A DNA stretch of 64,000 bases from Planctomycetota bacterium. Lineage in GTDB: Bacteria; Planctomycetota; B15-G4; SIAN01. The notes under the pieces were generated by a model. That model had not been told where the DNA came from and did no database searches. It was given only the letters and a program-made list of their open reading frames with translations. A program made the translations under genes and the position numbers. Below are positions 8,792-18,500 of the stretch, piece after piece; position 1 is the first letter of the stretch; each line of letters opens with the position of its first letter. Where the stretch lies: positions 62,001-126,000 of the forward strand of contig JANQQL010000031.1 in assembly GCA_028289345.1 (NCBI GenBank). The letters run 5' to 3'.

Positions 8792-8908
8792 ATGTACTTT
8801 CTCGCAGGATCCGCAGGCGGCGCGGGCGGTGCCATCGAACTGCTGATGGTGGGTTTCGTGTTCCTCTGCGTCTATGCGATTCACCGGGCGACTGCCAAGA
8901 AAAGCTGA
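8792..8908 (+). CDS. Probable 38-residue membrane peptide
   Basis: A short open frame with a strong ribosome binding site (AGGAG, six bases before ATG 8792). It encodes a Gly/Ala-rich N-terminus (MYFLAGSAGGAGGA), one hydrophobic helix of about 16 residues (IELLMVGFVFLCVYAI) and a basic end HRATAKKS. That arrangement fits a single-pass membrane peptide. It sits between the divergent glycosyltransferase and the convergent lpxK gene. I do not recognise the family. The RBS, the TM-plus-basic-tail layout and the upstream dyad support it; its size and lack of known relatives are the doubts. Confidence 0.5.
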   Translation: MYFLAGSAGGAGGAIELLMVGFVFLCVYAIHRATAKKS

Positions 8909-8929
8909 CAGGCGCGGTGGCTAGCGAGT

Positions 8930-10075
8930 TCACTTCGCAGCACGCCCTCGGTCCCCCGCCTGGCGACGATCCCGACCGGATCGGCACCGAGCTTGGACGA
9001 GTGCCAGGAACGACTCTTCCCCTTTCTCGAATTCGAGCCCCTGCTCCAGGGTCACCAGTGGAAGCTCCGCGAGCAGACCCCCGAGGGACTCCAGCTTCGG
9101 CAGGTCCTTGGCAGTCGTGACGCACCATAGGCTCCCGGCACGACACTCCTCGGCGATGGCTCGGATCTCCCCTTCTTCATACAAGTGATGGTCGGGGAAA
9201 CGGAATTCCCTCCGAACCTCGGCTCCGACGGCTTCGACGCTCTGACGCACGCTTGCGGGGTGACCAACGCCACTCATCACAGCGACCCGCTGTCCTTTGA
9301 GAATCGAAGGATCCTCTCGCTGACCGAGCCGGTGCACGGCAACGATCGTGAAGCGGATCCTTCCTTGCACCGCCCGAGGCGCCAGGGAGTCGATGTCTCC
9401 CTCGAGCTGCGCGAGGTTCGGCTCGGTCGCGAGCTCCGTCCGGGTGATGAGGACCGCGTGGGCTCGAGCCAAGGCCCGAGGAGACTCGCGCAGCAGGCCC
9501 CGTGGCAGCAGGGCCCCGTATCCGAACGGTCGGGTCGCATCCACCAGCACCACGTCGAGGTCTCGTTCCAACGGCTCGTGTTGGAAGCCGTCATCCAAGA
9601 CCACCACATCGCAACTCGTCTGCTTCAGAGCTTGTCGCGCTGCCTCCCCTCGATTCGGATCTTGCACCACCACCAGATCCGGCACCTGGCGCAGCAGCCA
9701 CTGCCCTTCTTCATTCAGTTTCTCGCCGGGACGCCGACCATAGCCACGTGCCAAGACCAGGGGACGATGGGATGCCTCCCGCAAGCGGCGACTCAGCCAC
9801 GCGACGAAAGGAGTCTTGCCCACCCCTCCGACGGTCAAGTTGCCAACGCTGAGAACCGGCACGGGGAGAGATTGACGGCGCTTGAACCCACACTCATACA
9901 AGCCCCGGTGCAACCGTCGACCCAAGGCGTAGCCCCAGCTCACGGCGGTGAGCAACCCTCGGCAACACCCGGCCCAGAGACCGCGACGATCTCCTCGGAT
10001 CAGCGCCTCCCACCGGTCCAGAGAACGAACCGGCGGGGAAGGAGAATCGGCAGGACGGGGAGCTTGCGCGGCCAT
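8930..10075 (-). CDS. lpxK: Tetraacyldisaccharide 4'-kinase (lipid A synthesis)
   Basis: LpxK phosphorylates the 4'-position of the lipid A disaccharide at the inner-membrane surface, giving lipid IVA. In the 381-residue product the membrane-associated helix (about 36-60) is followed by the Walker A segment LSVGNLTVGGVGKTPF (75-90). LARGYGRRPG and the LpxK signature DDGFQH (161-166) come next. VMSGVGHPASVRQS, FPDHHLYEEGEI and VTTAKDLPKL are the further family blocks. The start is set at ATG 10075; a longer frame reaches 10138 but adds residues outside the family pattern. LpxK in this genome shows that a lipid-A type lipid is made, and so that the outer membrane is Gram-negative in kind. It heads the envelope cluster on this strand. 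Confidence 0.95.
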   Translation of the reverse strand: MAAQAPRPADSPSPPVRSLDRWEALIRGDRRGLWAGCCRGLLTAVSWGYALGRRLHRGLYECGFKRRQSLPVPVLSVGNLTVGGVGKTPFVAWLSRRLREASHRPLVLARGYGRRPGEKLNEEGQWLLRQVPDLVVVQDPNRGEAARQALKQTSCDVVVLDDGFQHEPLERDLDVVLVDATRPFGYGALLPRGLLRESPRALARAHAVLITRTELATEPNLAQLEGDIDSLAPRAVQGRIRFTIVAVHRLGQREDPSILKGQRVAVMSGVGHPASVRQSVEAVGAEVRREFRFPDHHLYEEGEIRAIAEECRAGSLWCVTTAKDLPKLESLGGLLAELPLVTLEQGLEFEKGEESFLALVQARCRSGRDRRQAGDRGRAAK

Positions 10076-10152
10076 GCCGCGAAACTCTACCACGGTCGCC
10101 GACGCACGGGCGGCGGTCACCGACTCCGGTGGTCCCACGCCCTTGGCAAGAA

Positions 10153-10992
10153 CTACGGGTGGCGGCGACGCTCCATGTTCTTACGGGCCTCTTCGGCCTC
10201 GGCCACTTTTTTCTCTTCCTCGGCTTTCTTGGCTTCTTCGGCCGCGACCCATTCTTCGTAGGCCGGCAGCCATTCCGTGTAGTTGTCGAGGAAGCGTTGC
10301 TCTTCTTCGTCGGGAAACACTCCCATCACGGTGCGCCGCCACTCCAGGTGCTTCTTGTGATCCGGCGTCCAGCCGTCTGCCGGAGGAAACTCGTCAATGA
10401 GTGTGCGAGCGGCGGCCGGCGTGCTCGAGGGCTTCGTGGACGGGGAGGCTGACTTTGACTCCGGGCCTTCCGCCACAGGCTCGACTTGATCTGCGTTCTT
10501 CTCCGCCTCTTCTTGCTCTCGCAGGCGCTGGGAACTTTGGCGACGAGTCACCCGGGCCGCATACTGGGCGCGTTCCATGGCCTTGAGCCCGGCCAGGTCC
10601 AGCACCTCGCGCACTTCCAGCCTGGCAATCTGGTTCCATCGGAGCGCCACCAAGCCGTCCAGTCCATCGACGAACCTCAGCGTGAACGACTCGGGACTCT
10701 GGTAGATCGCCTTCTTGTGATGCTCGCCGGCGAACACGTGACGATGAAATCGCCAATCGCGGGTCACGACGCCACTGAAGCGCCGACCGCCGTTGGTCCG
10801 GATCTGCACCCGGTAGTTGGGACAGGTCTCCATCACCGGACGCGGCCGGGGGATCGAACCGTTGTTGACGACCTTGCTTTCCAAGGAACTCACGACGGCA
10901 GGTGCCACCCTTGTTGCCGACCGGTCACTGGTTTCCACCAACGGGTCCGGCTGTTGGATCAGACACAACATCCACACGAAGGCACTGTTCAT
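10153..10992 (-). CDS. Secreted protein of unknown function with charged coiled-coil tail
   Basis: A 279-residue protein starting at ATG 10992 with AGAGGAA upstream. The frame extends further but without such a site. The N-terminus (MNSAFVWMLCLIQQ) is a short hydrophobic export or anchor signal. The middle (about residues 50-125) is a compact beta-rich segment with TCPNYRVQIRTNGGRRFSG and FVDGLDGLVALRWNQIARLEV. The remainder is charged: a Glu/Lys/Gln-rich helix, a Ser/Pro/Lys linker, FPPADGWTPDHKKHLEWRR, and a final Glu/Ala/Lys coiled coil (EEAKKAEEEKKVAEAEEARK). I do not recognise a family. It lies downstream of parA in the same direction, separated by 249 bases with a hairpin. Confidence 0.7.
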   Translation of the reverse strand: MNSAFVWMLCLIQQPDPLVETSDRSATRVAPAVVSSLESKVVNNGSIPRPRPVMETCPNYRVQIRTNGGRRFSGVVTRDWRFHRHVFAGEHHKKAIYQSPESFTLRFVDGLDGLVALRWNQIARLEVREVLDLAGLKAMERAQYAARVTRRQSSQRLREQEEAEKNADQVEPVAEGPESKSASPSTKPSSTPAAARTLIDEFPPADGWTPDHKKHLEWRRTVMGVFPDEEEQRFLDNYTEWLPAYEEWVAAEEAKKAEEEKKVAEAEEARKNMERRRHP

Positions 10993-11020
10993 GACGTTCC
11001 TCTTCCAGTTTCGAAACGAG

Positions 11021-11040
11021 CCTCGGGCGAAAGCCCGGGG
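11021..11040 (-). terminator. GNRA-type hairpin after parA
   Basis: An 8-bp stem with one G-T wobble (arms 11021-11028 and 11033-11040) closes a four-base loop, GAAA on the plus strand and TTTC on the minus. It lies about 200 bases beyond the parA stop and about 30 bases before the next gene's start. There is no U-run directly after it, so it may act as a 5'-UTR structure of the downstream gene rather than as a terminator. Confidence 0.35.
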
Positions 11041-11241
11041 ACTGGCGGTCTTCTTCCCATCGAGTCGCCGCGACAACGATTTGAGAGGCTCCGCACGAAA
11101 CGGAACGAATTTCCCGCACCGGCCGCCGGGTCCGGCCCGAAAGCCTTTGCCCGTTGTCCTTCTTGCCCGCCGGCGGAATGTCCGATGACCGTGGCAGGAC
11201 ACTGCCACGAATTCGCGGCGACCGAGAGTCCGACAGATCGA

Positions 11242-12039
11242 TCAGGAGGAGGCCGACGCGGCCTGACTTTGCTCGTCCCAACGCTGGGTCAGCTCGCGGG
11301 CGAGACTCTCGTAGTCGCTGGCACCAGTCGACGATTCGTCGTAGCTGAAGATCGACTGTCCATGGCTGGAGGCTTCTGCCAGCCGCACGTTCTGATGAAT
11401 GGAAGTCTGAAAGAGCTTGTCGCCAAAGTGCTGACGCAATTCGTCGAGAACCTCGCGAGCCAAGCGAGTGTTCTTCTGCAGCCGACAAAGAACGATCCCG
11501 AGCACCTCCGGCCCCTTGCGGAGCCGACGATTGACGACCTCGATCACCTCGAGCAGTCGGCCAATCCCATGCAGAGAGAAGAACTCGGCCTGCAAGGGAA
11601 TCAACACTTCTTGGGCCGCGGTGAGGCCGTTCAGGGCCAGCAAACCGAGGGAAGGAGGACAATCAATCAAAGCGACGTCGTAATCCCCGTCGATCTTCCC
11701 GTCGTTGAACGCGGTCTTCAGGATTGACTCGCGACCGATCTCCCCCGCAAGCTCCAGCTCGGCGCTGGAAAGATCAATGTGAGATGGCAGCAAGGACAGA
11801 CCCGCGGACTCCACGGGAACAATCGCCTGACGCACCGGAGTCCCTTTGACCAAGACTTCGTAGAGTGTGGCCTGTTCGTCCGGGATGTCCTTGTTCAGGT
11901 GTAGGGAAAGATGAGACTGTGGATCGAGGTCAACGGCGAGGACGCGCAAACCCAGCCGCGCCAGGGCCACGCTCAGGTTGCACGTGGTGGTGGTCTTGCC
12001 CACCCCCCCTTTTTGGTTGATGACAGCCACGGTCTTCAT
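11242..12039 (-). CDS. parA: ParA/Soj family ATPase
   Basis: A 265-residue ParA-type Walker ATPase. The deviant Walker A motif is NQKGGVGKTTTT (residues 8-19) with the signature Lys. It is followed by LAVDLDPQSHLSLHL (Walker A'), then DVALIDCPPSLGLLALNGL (Walker B). LQAEFFSLHGIGRLLEVIE and QTSIHQNVRLAEASSHGQSI are typical of chromosomal Soj proteins. The start is ATG 12039, where MKTVAVINQKGG matches the family N-terminus. ParA partners with ParB/parS in chromosome or plasmid segregation, but no parB or obvious parS is present within the window, so it is an orphan locally. Roles in positioning other cargo are possible. Confidence 0.92.
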   Translation of the reverse strand: MKTVAVINQKGGVGKTTTTCNLSVALARLGLRVLAVDLDPQSHLSLHLNKDIPDEQATLYEVLVKGTPVRQAIVPVESAGLSLLPSHIDLSSAELELAGEIGRESILKTAFNDGKIDGDYDVALIDCPPSLGLLALNGLTAAQEVLIPLQAEFFSLHGIGRLLEVIEVVNRRLRKGPEVLGIVLCRLQKNTRLAREVLDELRQHFGDKLFQTSIHQNVRLAEASSHGQSIFSYDESSTGASDYESLARELTQRWDEQSQAASASS

Positions 12040-12537
12040 GATTCTGACGCCCCCCGGTGTTCCGTGGCCACGGTTCCCATGCAAGTCCGGATCCCATGCA
12101 CTCGTGCCGAAGCCGGCACCTCCTCGCCACAACAGTGGACTCACTGAGTCACACGGCAACGGAGAAGCCAAGAGTTCGGCTCGTTGGACTCCTGTCCGAG
12201 TCACTCGACCTTCTCCCGGTTGCGATCTTCATGGTAACAGACCGTGGAAGAAGCTTCCGAAGTGGGCCCGGGTCTTTTCCCACCCGCAGGCGGTCGAAAA
12301 AAGGCCTTGGATGGCCGGCTGAGAGATTTTCATTTTCGGCACCGAGTCGGACCGTAGGCGAATCGGTGGGATTCGTCGGGGATTGAGGCCGAACAACGAT
12401 CGGACCGGCAAGAGACTTCTTCCCCGGCCTGCGAGGTTCGACCCCGTCACGGAGAGGTCGCGGGAATCGCGGGCCGGGCGATCCGAGCGGACCCACTCTG
12501 GTCACCCCCCCTCGTCCGCCGTAAGGTAGTCGGAGTC
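12040..12537. other. Divergent intergenic region, parA / small conserved gene
   Basis: 498 bases without a convincing gene. It must hold the promoters for parA (minus) and the 88-residue gene (plus). Visible structures are a GGAAG-aag-CTTCC dyad at 12246-12258 and a GGCC-n6-GGCC repeat next to a six-T run on the minus strand near 12299-12312 that looks like a weak terminator. No gene that would end there is evident. Confidence 0.5.
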
Positions 12538-12804
12538 ATGAGCTCCCGTTCCAACGACCGCCCTTCTTCTCCCCGTCCCGAAGGCTCGAGCTTCTTGCTC
12601 GGGGTTGGCCTGGATGGTCAAGATGGGCACCGCCGGATCACCAAAGGGGATGGTTTTCATCTCCAGGGCGGATCCGAAGAGACTCACGAGCGGATGCAGG
12701 AAACGATGATCCGCGTCACGGAAAAACTCGAGCGGAAGGGCCGGCGCATTCCCACAGCCAGCGCCGAAGAGATCCTCGACACCTTGCGCGACGTACAGCA
12801 GTAG
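12538..12804 (+). CDS. Small conserved hypothetical protein
   Basis: An 88-residue cytoplasmic protein with GGAG just before ATG 12538. After a Ser/Pro/Arg-rich leader of about 17 residues the conserved-looking core is FLLGVGLDGQDGHRRITKGD, then FHLQGGSEETHERMQETMIR, ending in a charged helix. I recall small planctomycete proteins with this GLD-x-x-DGH-x-R-I-T and GGS-x-ETHE-x-MQE pattern, annotated as hypothetical. That is memory, not a search. No enzymatic motif is apparent; ETHE could bind metal. It stands alone, divergent from parA. Confidence 0.75.
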   Translation: MSSRSNDRPSSPRPEGSSFLLGVGLDGQDGHRRITKGDGFHLQGGSEETHERMQETMIRVTEKLERKGRRIPTASAEEILDTLRDVQQ

Positions 12805-12956
12805 ATCCGGAAACGACCAAGTCTTCCTGGTTCGCGGACCCAAGTCACCGGGCAATGATGAAAACCGTTCCTGACGGATGTCCCTTCCTGCAGTCCTGAG
12901 GTGCTTTCAGTCGAAGTTCCTTGCTGGTCTTCCCTCATGGAAGGCATCACCAAGAG

Positions 12957-15566
12957 ATGAGCACCAGGGATATGGTTGGAACTGCGCCGGAACTCCGGCC
13001 GCGGCAGCGCGGGACACGGAATCTCGTCCGTTTCTCGTTGGTCTGTCTGGGATTGCTGGCATTGTCCGGAATCCCCGCGGCATTCTTTCTCGAGGACTCG
13101 GGCCCCGAGCTGCGCCGTCATCGAGTGCGCCAGACATTTGGCGCCTCGGAGGTGGAACGTCCTCCGATGCCCGCTCTACCGGTCGCCCATCGACTGCGGG
13201 ACCATGTCGCGCCCAAAGACGCGCCGCGATTCGGGGGAGAGTTCACGGACAACCCGGTGGGGTTCTCGCTGCGCGTCCTCGACGCAGATCGCGTCCCGCT
13301 GCCACAAGCAGTCCCGTTCGTCGTCTTCCGCGAAACGCCCGACCGAGAACTCCTCGTCAAGGGGCGAACCGATTCGCGCGGATGGGCACGAGTCGAAAAC
13401 CTGCCCCAAGGCTCGTTGATCGTCGAATCCTTGCGAGAGCCGCCGTTCGCGGCCAGCGCCGTGGCCGTCTCCGGAGTCATCGATGAGTCTTCCTTGGTGG
13501 AACTCGTGGTGACTCCCGGCACTGTGCTGGAAGGATTGGTCACCGACGACCAAGGACGAGCTCTGGTGGGCGTCGTGGCGGAAGCACTCCTTCCCTGGCC
13601 CCACGGCAGCGACGAGTCTCAACTCACCACAATCACCAACTCCCGCGGCGAGTTCTTGTTCGAAGCCATGTCGTCCCCACCTCGCCAAGTCGTGTGGAAC
13701 CAAGGCGTTTCCCAAGTCGGTCAGCGCGCGAAAACCCTGCTGCGCGTGGAACATGAAGGAGAAACCACCACCCTGGAGGCGGAGTTCGACCCAACGACCC
13801 AAAGCAGTCGTGTGGAAGTGGTGCTTCCCCGCCCCATCCAGCTCCGCGGCCGCGTGTTGACCGAGAAGGGCGACCCGGTGGCAGGGGCCATCCTTCGAAC
13901 CAGCGCGGAACCACCAGCGACAGACTCCCCTCCCGCGGACGCCCCCGAACCGGTGGTCACCAGTGATGGCGCCGGCAACTTCGAACTCCGATTGGGAGTT
14001 TCGGCGGAAGAGATCTGGGTTCACGGAACGGACCGGCCGCCGCAACGCTTCACTCTGCCGTCGTGGGCTCCGGGCACGACCAAGGAACGTGACTTCGTGC
14101 TGTCGGACTCCACCGAGTTCTTCCTCGCGATCACCGTTCGAGACGAGCCGAACTGGAAAGAACTCGCATCCTCCGCACGGGTCCTCGCTCGCACCGATCA
14201 GCGCTGGGTGGAAGCCACGTTGGAAGCAACGGAAGACGCTCCTCTTTTGCGGGTGCGTGTGGCGCTTCCGGCCACGGAGATCCGCGCGCTTTCGTTCGAA
14301 GCCCCGGGTTACCAAACCACCGAATGGGAGACTCGTGGAGGCATCACGCCGGGAGCGACGGAGACGATTCGCCCCCCGCAAGTGCGGGTGCATCAGTTGA
14401 AGCTTCGGGTGATTCCGCCGAAAACCAGCGCCGCGTCGTCGATCGGCATCATTCGAGCTTGTCTGCTCGAGCCCGGGCTACCCCGGGCTGCGGGAGAGTG
14501 TTGCGGACTCGGAAGCGCCAAGACCTTGGGAGTCCTGTCAGAACCGACTTTGGTCTCCCTCGACGTCCGCGCGCCGGGCGATTACTGGGTGTTGGTGCAG
14601 CGAGGAGTGGATGTCACCCGTCACGGACCGTACGCAGCCCACGGCCGACCCCATCGACTCGAACTGCCGGCCGCGCCGCTCGACTCATTGGCGCACGAGG
14701 TGCCGGCGCCCGAACCAGCGGAGGCTCTGGATCGTTCGCGCTTGTGTGCCTCCAAGGTTCAGCTGGTCAGCGCCGCGACGGGGACCAAGATCGCTTGGAC
14801 CCCGGTCCGGATCGCGGCCCGGTCGATCGAGGAAGACCAAGCCCCCTTCCGCCTGGCCTCGTCGAGAACGGGGCCGGAAGGAACCGTGGATGTGGAGTTG
14901 GCCGAAGGTTCTTGGTTCCTGGCCGTCGCCGCCGAAGGTCACGCGGCCGCCGAACAAGGACCATTCTACTTCCATCAGTCCAGCGCTTATGCCGGCGAGA
15001 TCTACCTTCAAACCGAGCAGCAACGGGCGACCACCTTGCAGATCACGCAGCAGGACGGCACTCCGATTCCTTCGGGAACCGAGGTGCGTTGGGAGTCCTC
15101 GATCCATCCCATTCCTGTTCCAGGCACCATCGGAAACGAGCCAGGCCTGGTGAGCTTCCCCCTCCCCCCCGACGAACAAACCGGGACCCTGCACATCGCT
15201 CAGCGCGCCCCCACGGACTGGTCCTCGAAAGCCGTCGGGCATCAACGAGTGGCGGTGGATCTCTCTTCGAACACGAGTGACATCGTGATGTCCCCCTGGA
15301 CGCTGGTCGAGATTCGGGTGCACGGGATCCCGCGAGTCCACTACGCCGCGTCGCTGGCTATGCATTGGAGCGTCACCGGTCCCGCCTCCCCCACATTGGA
15401 GCGCAAACCGGATCTGCCAGGAGGCACTCGGGTGTATCGAACCATGGTGGTGGCGGGCGACTACGAGCTGCAAAGCGTCGGTGGGCTCTACGCGTTTCCA
15501 AAGACACCGGTAGACGCGACCCGCGGAGGCGAGCTGATCATCGACGTCACTGCCTCTCGGCGATGA
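12957..15566 (+). CDS. Membrane-anchored protein with carboxypeptidase-regulatory-like domains
   Basis: An 869-residue envelope protein. A basic N-terminus precedes one membrane span (about residues 25-45, NLVRFSLVCLGLLALSGIPA) with no evident cleavage site. The exported part contains several beta-sandwich repeats of the carboxypeptidase-regulatory/CnaB-like kind: GTVLEGLVTDDQGRALVGVV, then a TITNSRGEFLFEAM edge; and PIQLRGRVLTEKGDPVAGAI followed by TSDGAGNFELRL. Such domains mediate surface adhesion or structural roles. ATG 12957 (MSTRDMVG) is preferred to an in-frame TTG at 12921. The stop is one base from the stop of the convergent kinase gene. Exact function unknown. Confidence 0.82.
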   Translation: MSTRDMVGTAPELRPRQRGTRNLVRFSLVCLGLLALSGIPAAFFLEDSGPELRRHRVRQTFGASEVERPPMPALPVAHRLRDHVAPKDAPRFGGEFTDNPVGFSLRVLDADRVPLPQAVPFVVFRETPDRELLVKGRTDSRGWARVENLPQGSLIVESLREPPFAASAVAVSGVIDESSLVELVVTPGTVLEGLVTDDQGRALVGVVAEALLPWPHGSDESQLTTITNSRGEFLFEAMSSPPRQVVWNQGVSQVGQRAKTLLRVEHEGETTTLEAEFDPTTQSSRVEVVLPRPIQLRGRVLTEKGDPVAGAILRTSAEPPATDSPPADAPEPVVTSDGAGNFELRLGVSAEEIWVHGTDRPPQRFTLPSWAPGTTKERDFVLSDSTEFFLAITVRDEPNWKELASSARVLARTDQRWVEATLEATEDAPLLRVRVALPATEIRALSFEAPGYQTTEWETRGGITPGATETIRPPQVRVHQLKLRVIPPKTSAASSIGIIRACLLEPGLPRAAGECCGLGSAKTLGVLSEPTLVSLDVRAPGDYWVLVQRGVDVTRHGPYAAHGRPHRLELPAAPLDSLAHEVPAPEPAEALDRSRLCASKVQLVSAATGTKIAWTPVRIAARSIEEDQAPFRLASSRTGPEGTVDVELAEGSWFLAVAAEGHAAAEQGPFYFHQSSAYAGEIYLQTEQQRATTLQITQQDGTPIPSGTEVRWESSIHPIPVPGTIGNEPGLVSFPLPPDEQTGTLHIAQRAPTDWSSKAVGHQRVAVDLSSNTSDIVMSPWTLVEIRVHGIPRVHYAASLAMHWSVTGPASPTLERKPDLPGGTRVYRTMVVAGDYELQSVGGLYAFPKTPVDATRGGELIIDVTASRR

Positions 15567-15567
15567 C

Positions 15568-18500
15568 TCAGAAAGACGACGCGCGACTCGCCCATTGCCG
15601 CGCTTCTTCGTCCATCTCCCAGTCTTCGTAGAGTCGCTTCATCTGTTCGGCAATCCTTCGGCGCACGAGGCTCTCGGAGTCGGGAAGTAGCTCCCAACTC
15701 TCGAGGTAGAGAGGCTCGGCATCCTCGAGCAGCTCCTGTCCATGCAAAGTCTCGGCCAGAATCGCCAGGGCGCTTGCTCGGTCCGTCGGACTGCTGGAAG
15801 AACTCTCTTCCAGTCGTTCAATGACACCATCGACCAACGACTCGGCTTCCTCGAACCGCTGTTGCGCATTCAAGGAACGGGCAAGGGCCATCCGGTCTCG
15901 CAAGAGGACTTCGAGGCTCTCGTTCCGACGCAAGTGAAACTCATGCACCGCGACGATGGCGGACTCCAAGGGCGCCGGCTCACTCACTCGCGGCAAGGCA
16001 TCTCGGTACCAAGTGTCGGTGTCCCGACAAAACGGATCCTCGTCGCCAACGATCGGTGGGTAGCCAGCAAGAAACTCCCCGGCGAGCCGCACGGTTTCCT
16101 CGAATTCGCCGGAACCATGCATAGCCCGGCACAGGGCACGGATCGCCAGCAGTGTTTCCGTGTTGGTCTCTCCAAGAGTTTTCCGAAACACATCGGCGTT
16201 GGCCAGCAACAGTTGTCGTGGTTCGTCCCACTCCCCCCGATTCATCAACAACCGCGCCAGTCCTTGGCGGACTTTCAGAGTCACGGAATCTTCGGGACCG
16301 AAGACTCGGGCATTGATCTCCGCCAACGCTCGGAACTCAGCAATCGCGTCTTCCTCACGTCCGGTGGAAGCGTAGTCGCGAGCTCGATTGCCGCGAGCGA
16401 TGAGCGTGAGTTCATCTTGTTCCCCGACGATTCGACTGAGAGTTTGGTACGCCGAGTCATGCAGGGGAAACGCCAGGTCAGCACGTCCCGACTGCCACAA
16501 CACCACTCCAAGCGTGTTGGCCGTCCAGAGGGTTTCCACATGCTCCGGGCCGAGAACTCTTTGGCGACGCTGGTAAGTGTCTCGAAGGATCTGCTCGGCT
16601 TTGGCCAATCTTCCCCAGTTGTGGTACATCTCGCCCAGGTTCTGAGCGTTGAGCAGAGTCGTCGCATGATCCGCTCCCAGCACCTCCCGTTGTTTCTCCT
16701 GGGCTTCCAAGAAATAACCCTCGGCCACGTCGTACTCTTGCCGAGCTTCGAGCAACCCCGCCAGGTTCTGAATCGCCTTGATGGTGTCCGGGTGCAGATC
16801 GCCGTACACTCGACGGCGCGACGCCAACGCCTCTTCCAGCAGCAACTGGGCTTCTTCGAACCGACGCTGGTAGGAACGCAACAAGCCGAGTGAGTTCACG
16901 GAGACGAGGGTCTGGTCGTGGTCATCCCCCAGCTCCTGGCGACGCCATTCCAGAGCGTTGATCAAGAGGGGCTCCGCCTCTCCCAGTTCGTGCATTTGGA
17001 GAAACTGGAGGCCCAGGGCCATCCCCGTCGCATTGAGCAAGGCCGAGTTTCCTGGGTGGGCGACTCGGGCTCGCTGATCGATGATTCGCAAGTCTTCGAG
17101 TGCCGCTTCGGACTGCCCCAAGTCCTGTTGCAACTCGGCCCAGCGAAGCTTCGCACGAAGCGTTTCCTCCGCGTCGGCGCCCGAATGCTCGGTGAGGAGT
17201 TGCCAGGCTTCCTGCAAGTAATGGGAGCCAGTCTCGAACTCGGAGATCGCCACGTAGGTACTCCCCAAGGTCGTCAGCATCTCGGCCTGGACCAGGGGAA
17301 AGTCGGCCAGCTCTTCGTCAATCCGACCCGCGGTGTCGTCGAGGATGATTTTCAATAGAGAGGTGTCGCGGCCTTGGGCGACCTCAGGGTCCACCCCCTC
17401 GAGCAAACTGCCCAGGAAATTCGCGGTCTGGGTCGCTCGAGATGCTTCGCGATTGGCTCGATCGGCCTCTCGCACCGCCTCGGCGCGGCGCTCTTCCGCG
17501 CGCAAGAATCCCACCAGCGTTCCCGCGAGGCCGATCGACAGGACGGCGAACAGGACCACAACCATCCCCACCAAGGACTTGTTGCGCCGCGCAAACTTTC
17601 GAAGCTGATACCAAGTACTGGCGGGGCGCGCCGTGATGGGCTCATTGGCAAGGTATCGGCGGATGTCCTCGGCCAGCGCCGACGCCGAGGAGTAACGCCG
17701 CGTCACATCCTTTTCCAGCGCCTTGCCAACGATCGTTTCGATATCGCCGCGCAGATCCTGCCGTCGAGTCCCCAAGCGACTCGGCTCTTCCTCCCGAACG
17801 ATGCGCAGTGCTTCGTGAAGCATCACGCCTTCGAATTCGTGGGGTTTGGAACCGCACAACAACTCGTACGCCACGACCCCGAGGGCGTACACGTCGCTGC
17901 GCGTGTCCAAGAGTTCCGGGTCTCCCGACGCCTGCTCGGGACTCATGTACGGAACTGTGCCGACCACCTGCCCGACTTCCGTTTGCAGCGTGGCGGTTTG
18001 CAAGTCGGAGTCGGTGGCTCGGGCGATTCCGAAGTCCAGGATCTTCGGCTGCCCGTCGGCATTGACCAGGATGTTTCCGGGCTTCAGGTCGCGATGAATC
18101 ACCCCACGCTGGTGAGCATGGTGCACCGCATCGCACACGTTCCCGAGCAACTTCAGTCGCTCGGAGGTGTCGAGCATCGCGCCCTTGGCGTGCTCGAGCA
18201 GGTCACGCCCCTCGACGAACTCCATGGCGAAGTAGGGCTGCATCCCTGCCCCGGAATCGAACTGATCCGCTTCGAAGATCTGCGCGATGCCGGGGTGATG
18301 AAGTCGACCCAGCACTTGCGCCTCGAGTTCGAATCGACGCACGGCCTTGGGAGACAGGACCCCGGCGTGGATGACTTTCAACGCAACGGTTCTTTGAGGG
18401 TTTTCCTGAACCGCTTCGAACACCGTGCCCATGCCCCCCTCCCCGATCCGGCGAACCACCCGATAGCGACCGATGCGCTCGGGGCGGTCCCCGGCCGGGC

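Noticed and set aside
7546..8835. Longer version of the GT4 glycosyltransferase
   Set aside because: The extra 51 residues are low in complexity and lie ahead of the first beta strand of the fold. A TTG at 8682 has a suitable ribosome site, and the extension overlaps a likely small gene.
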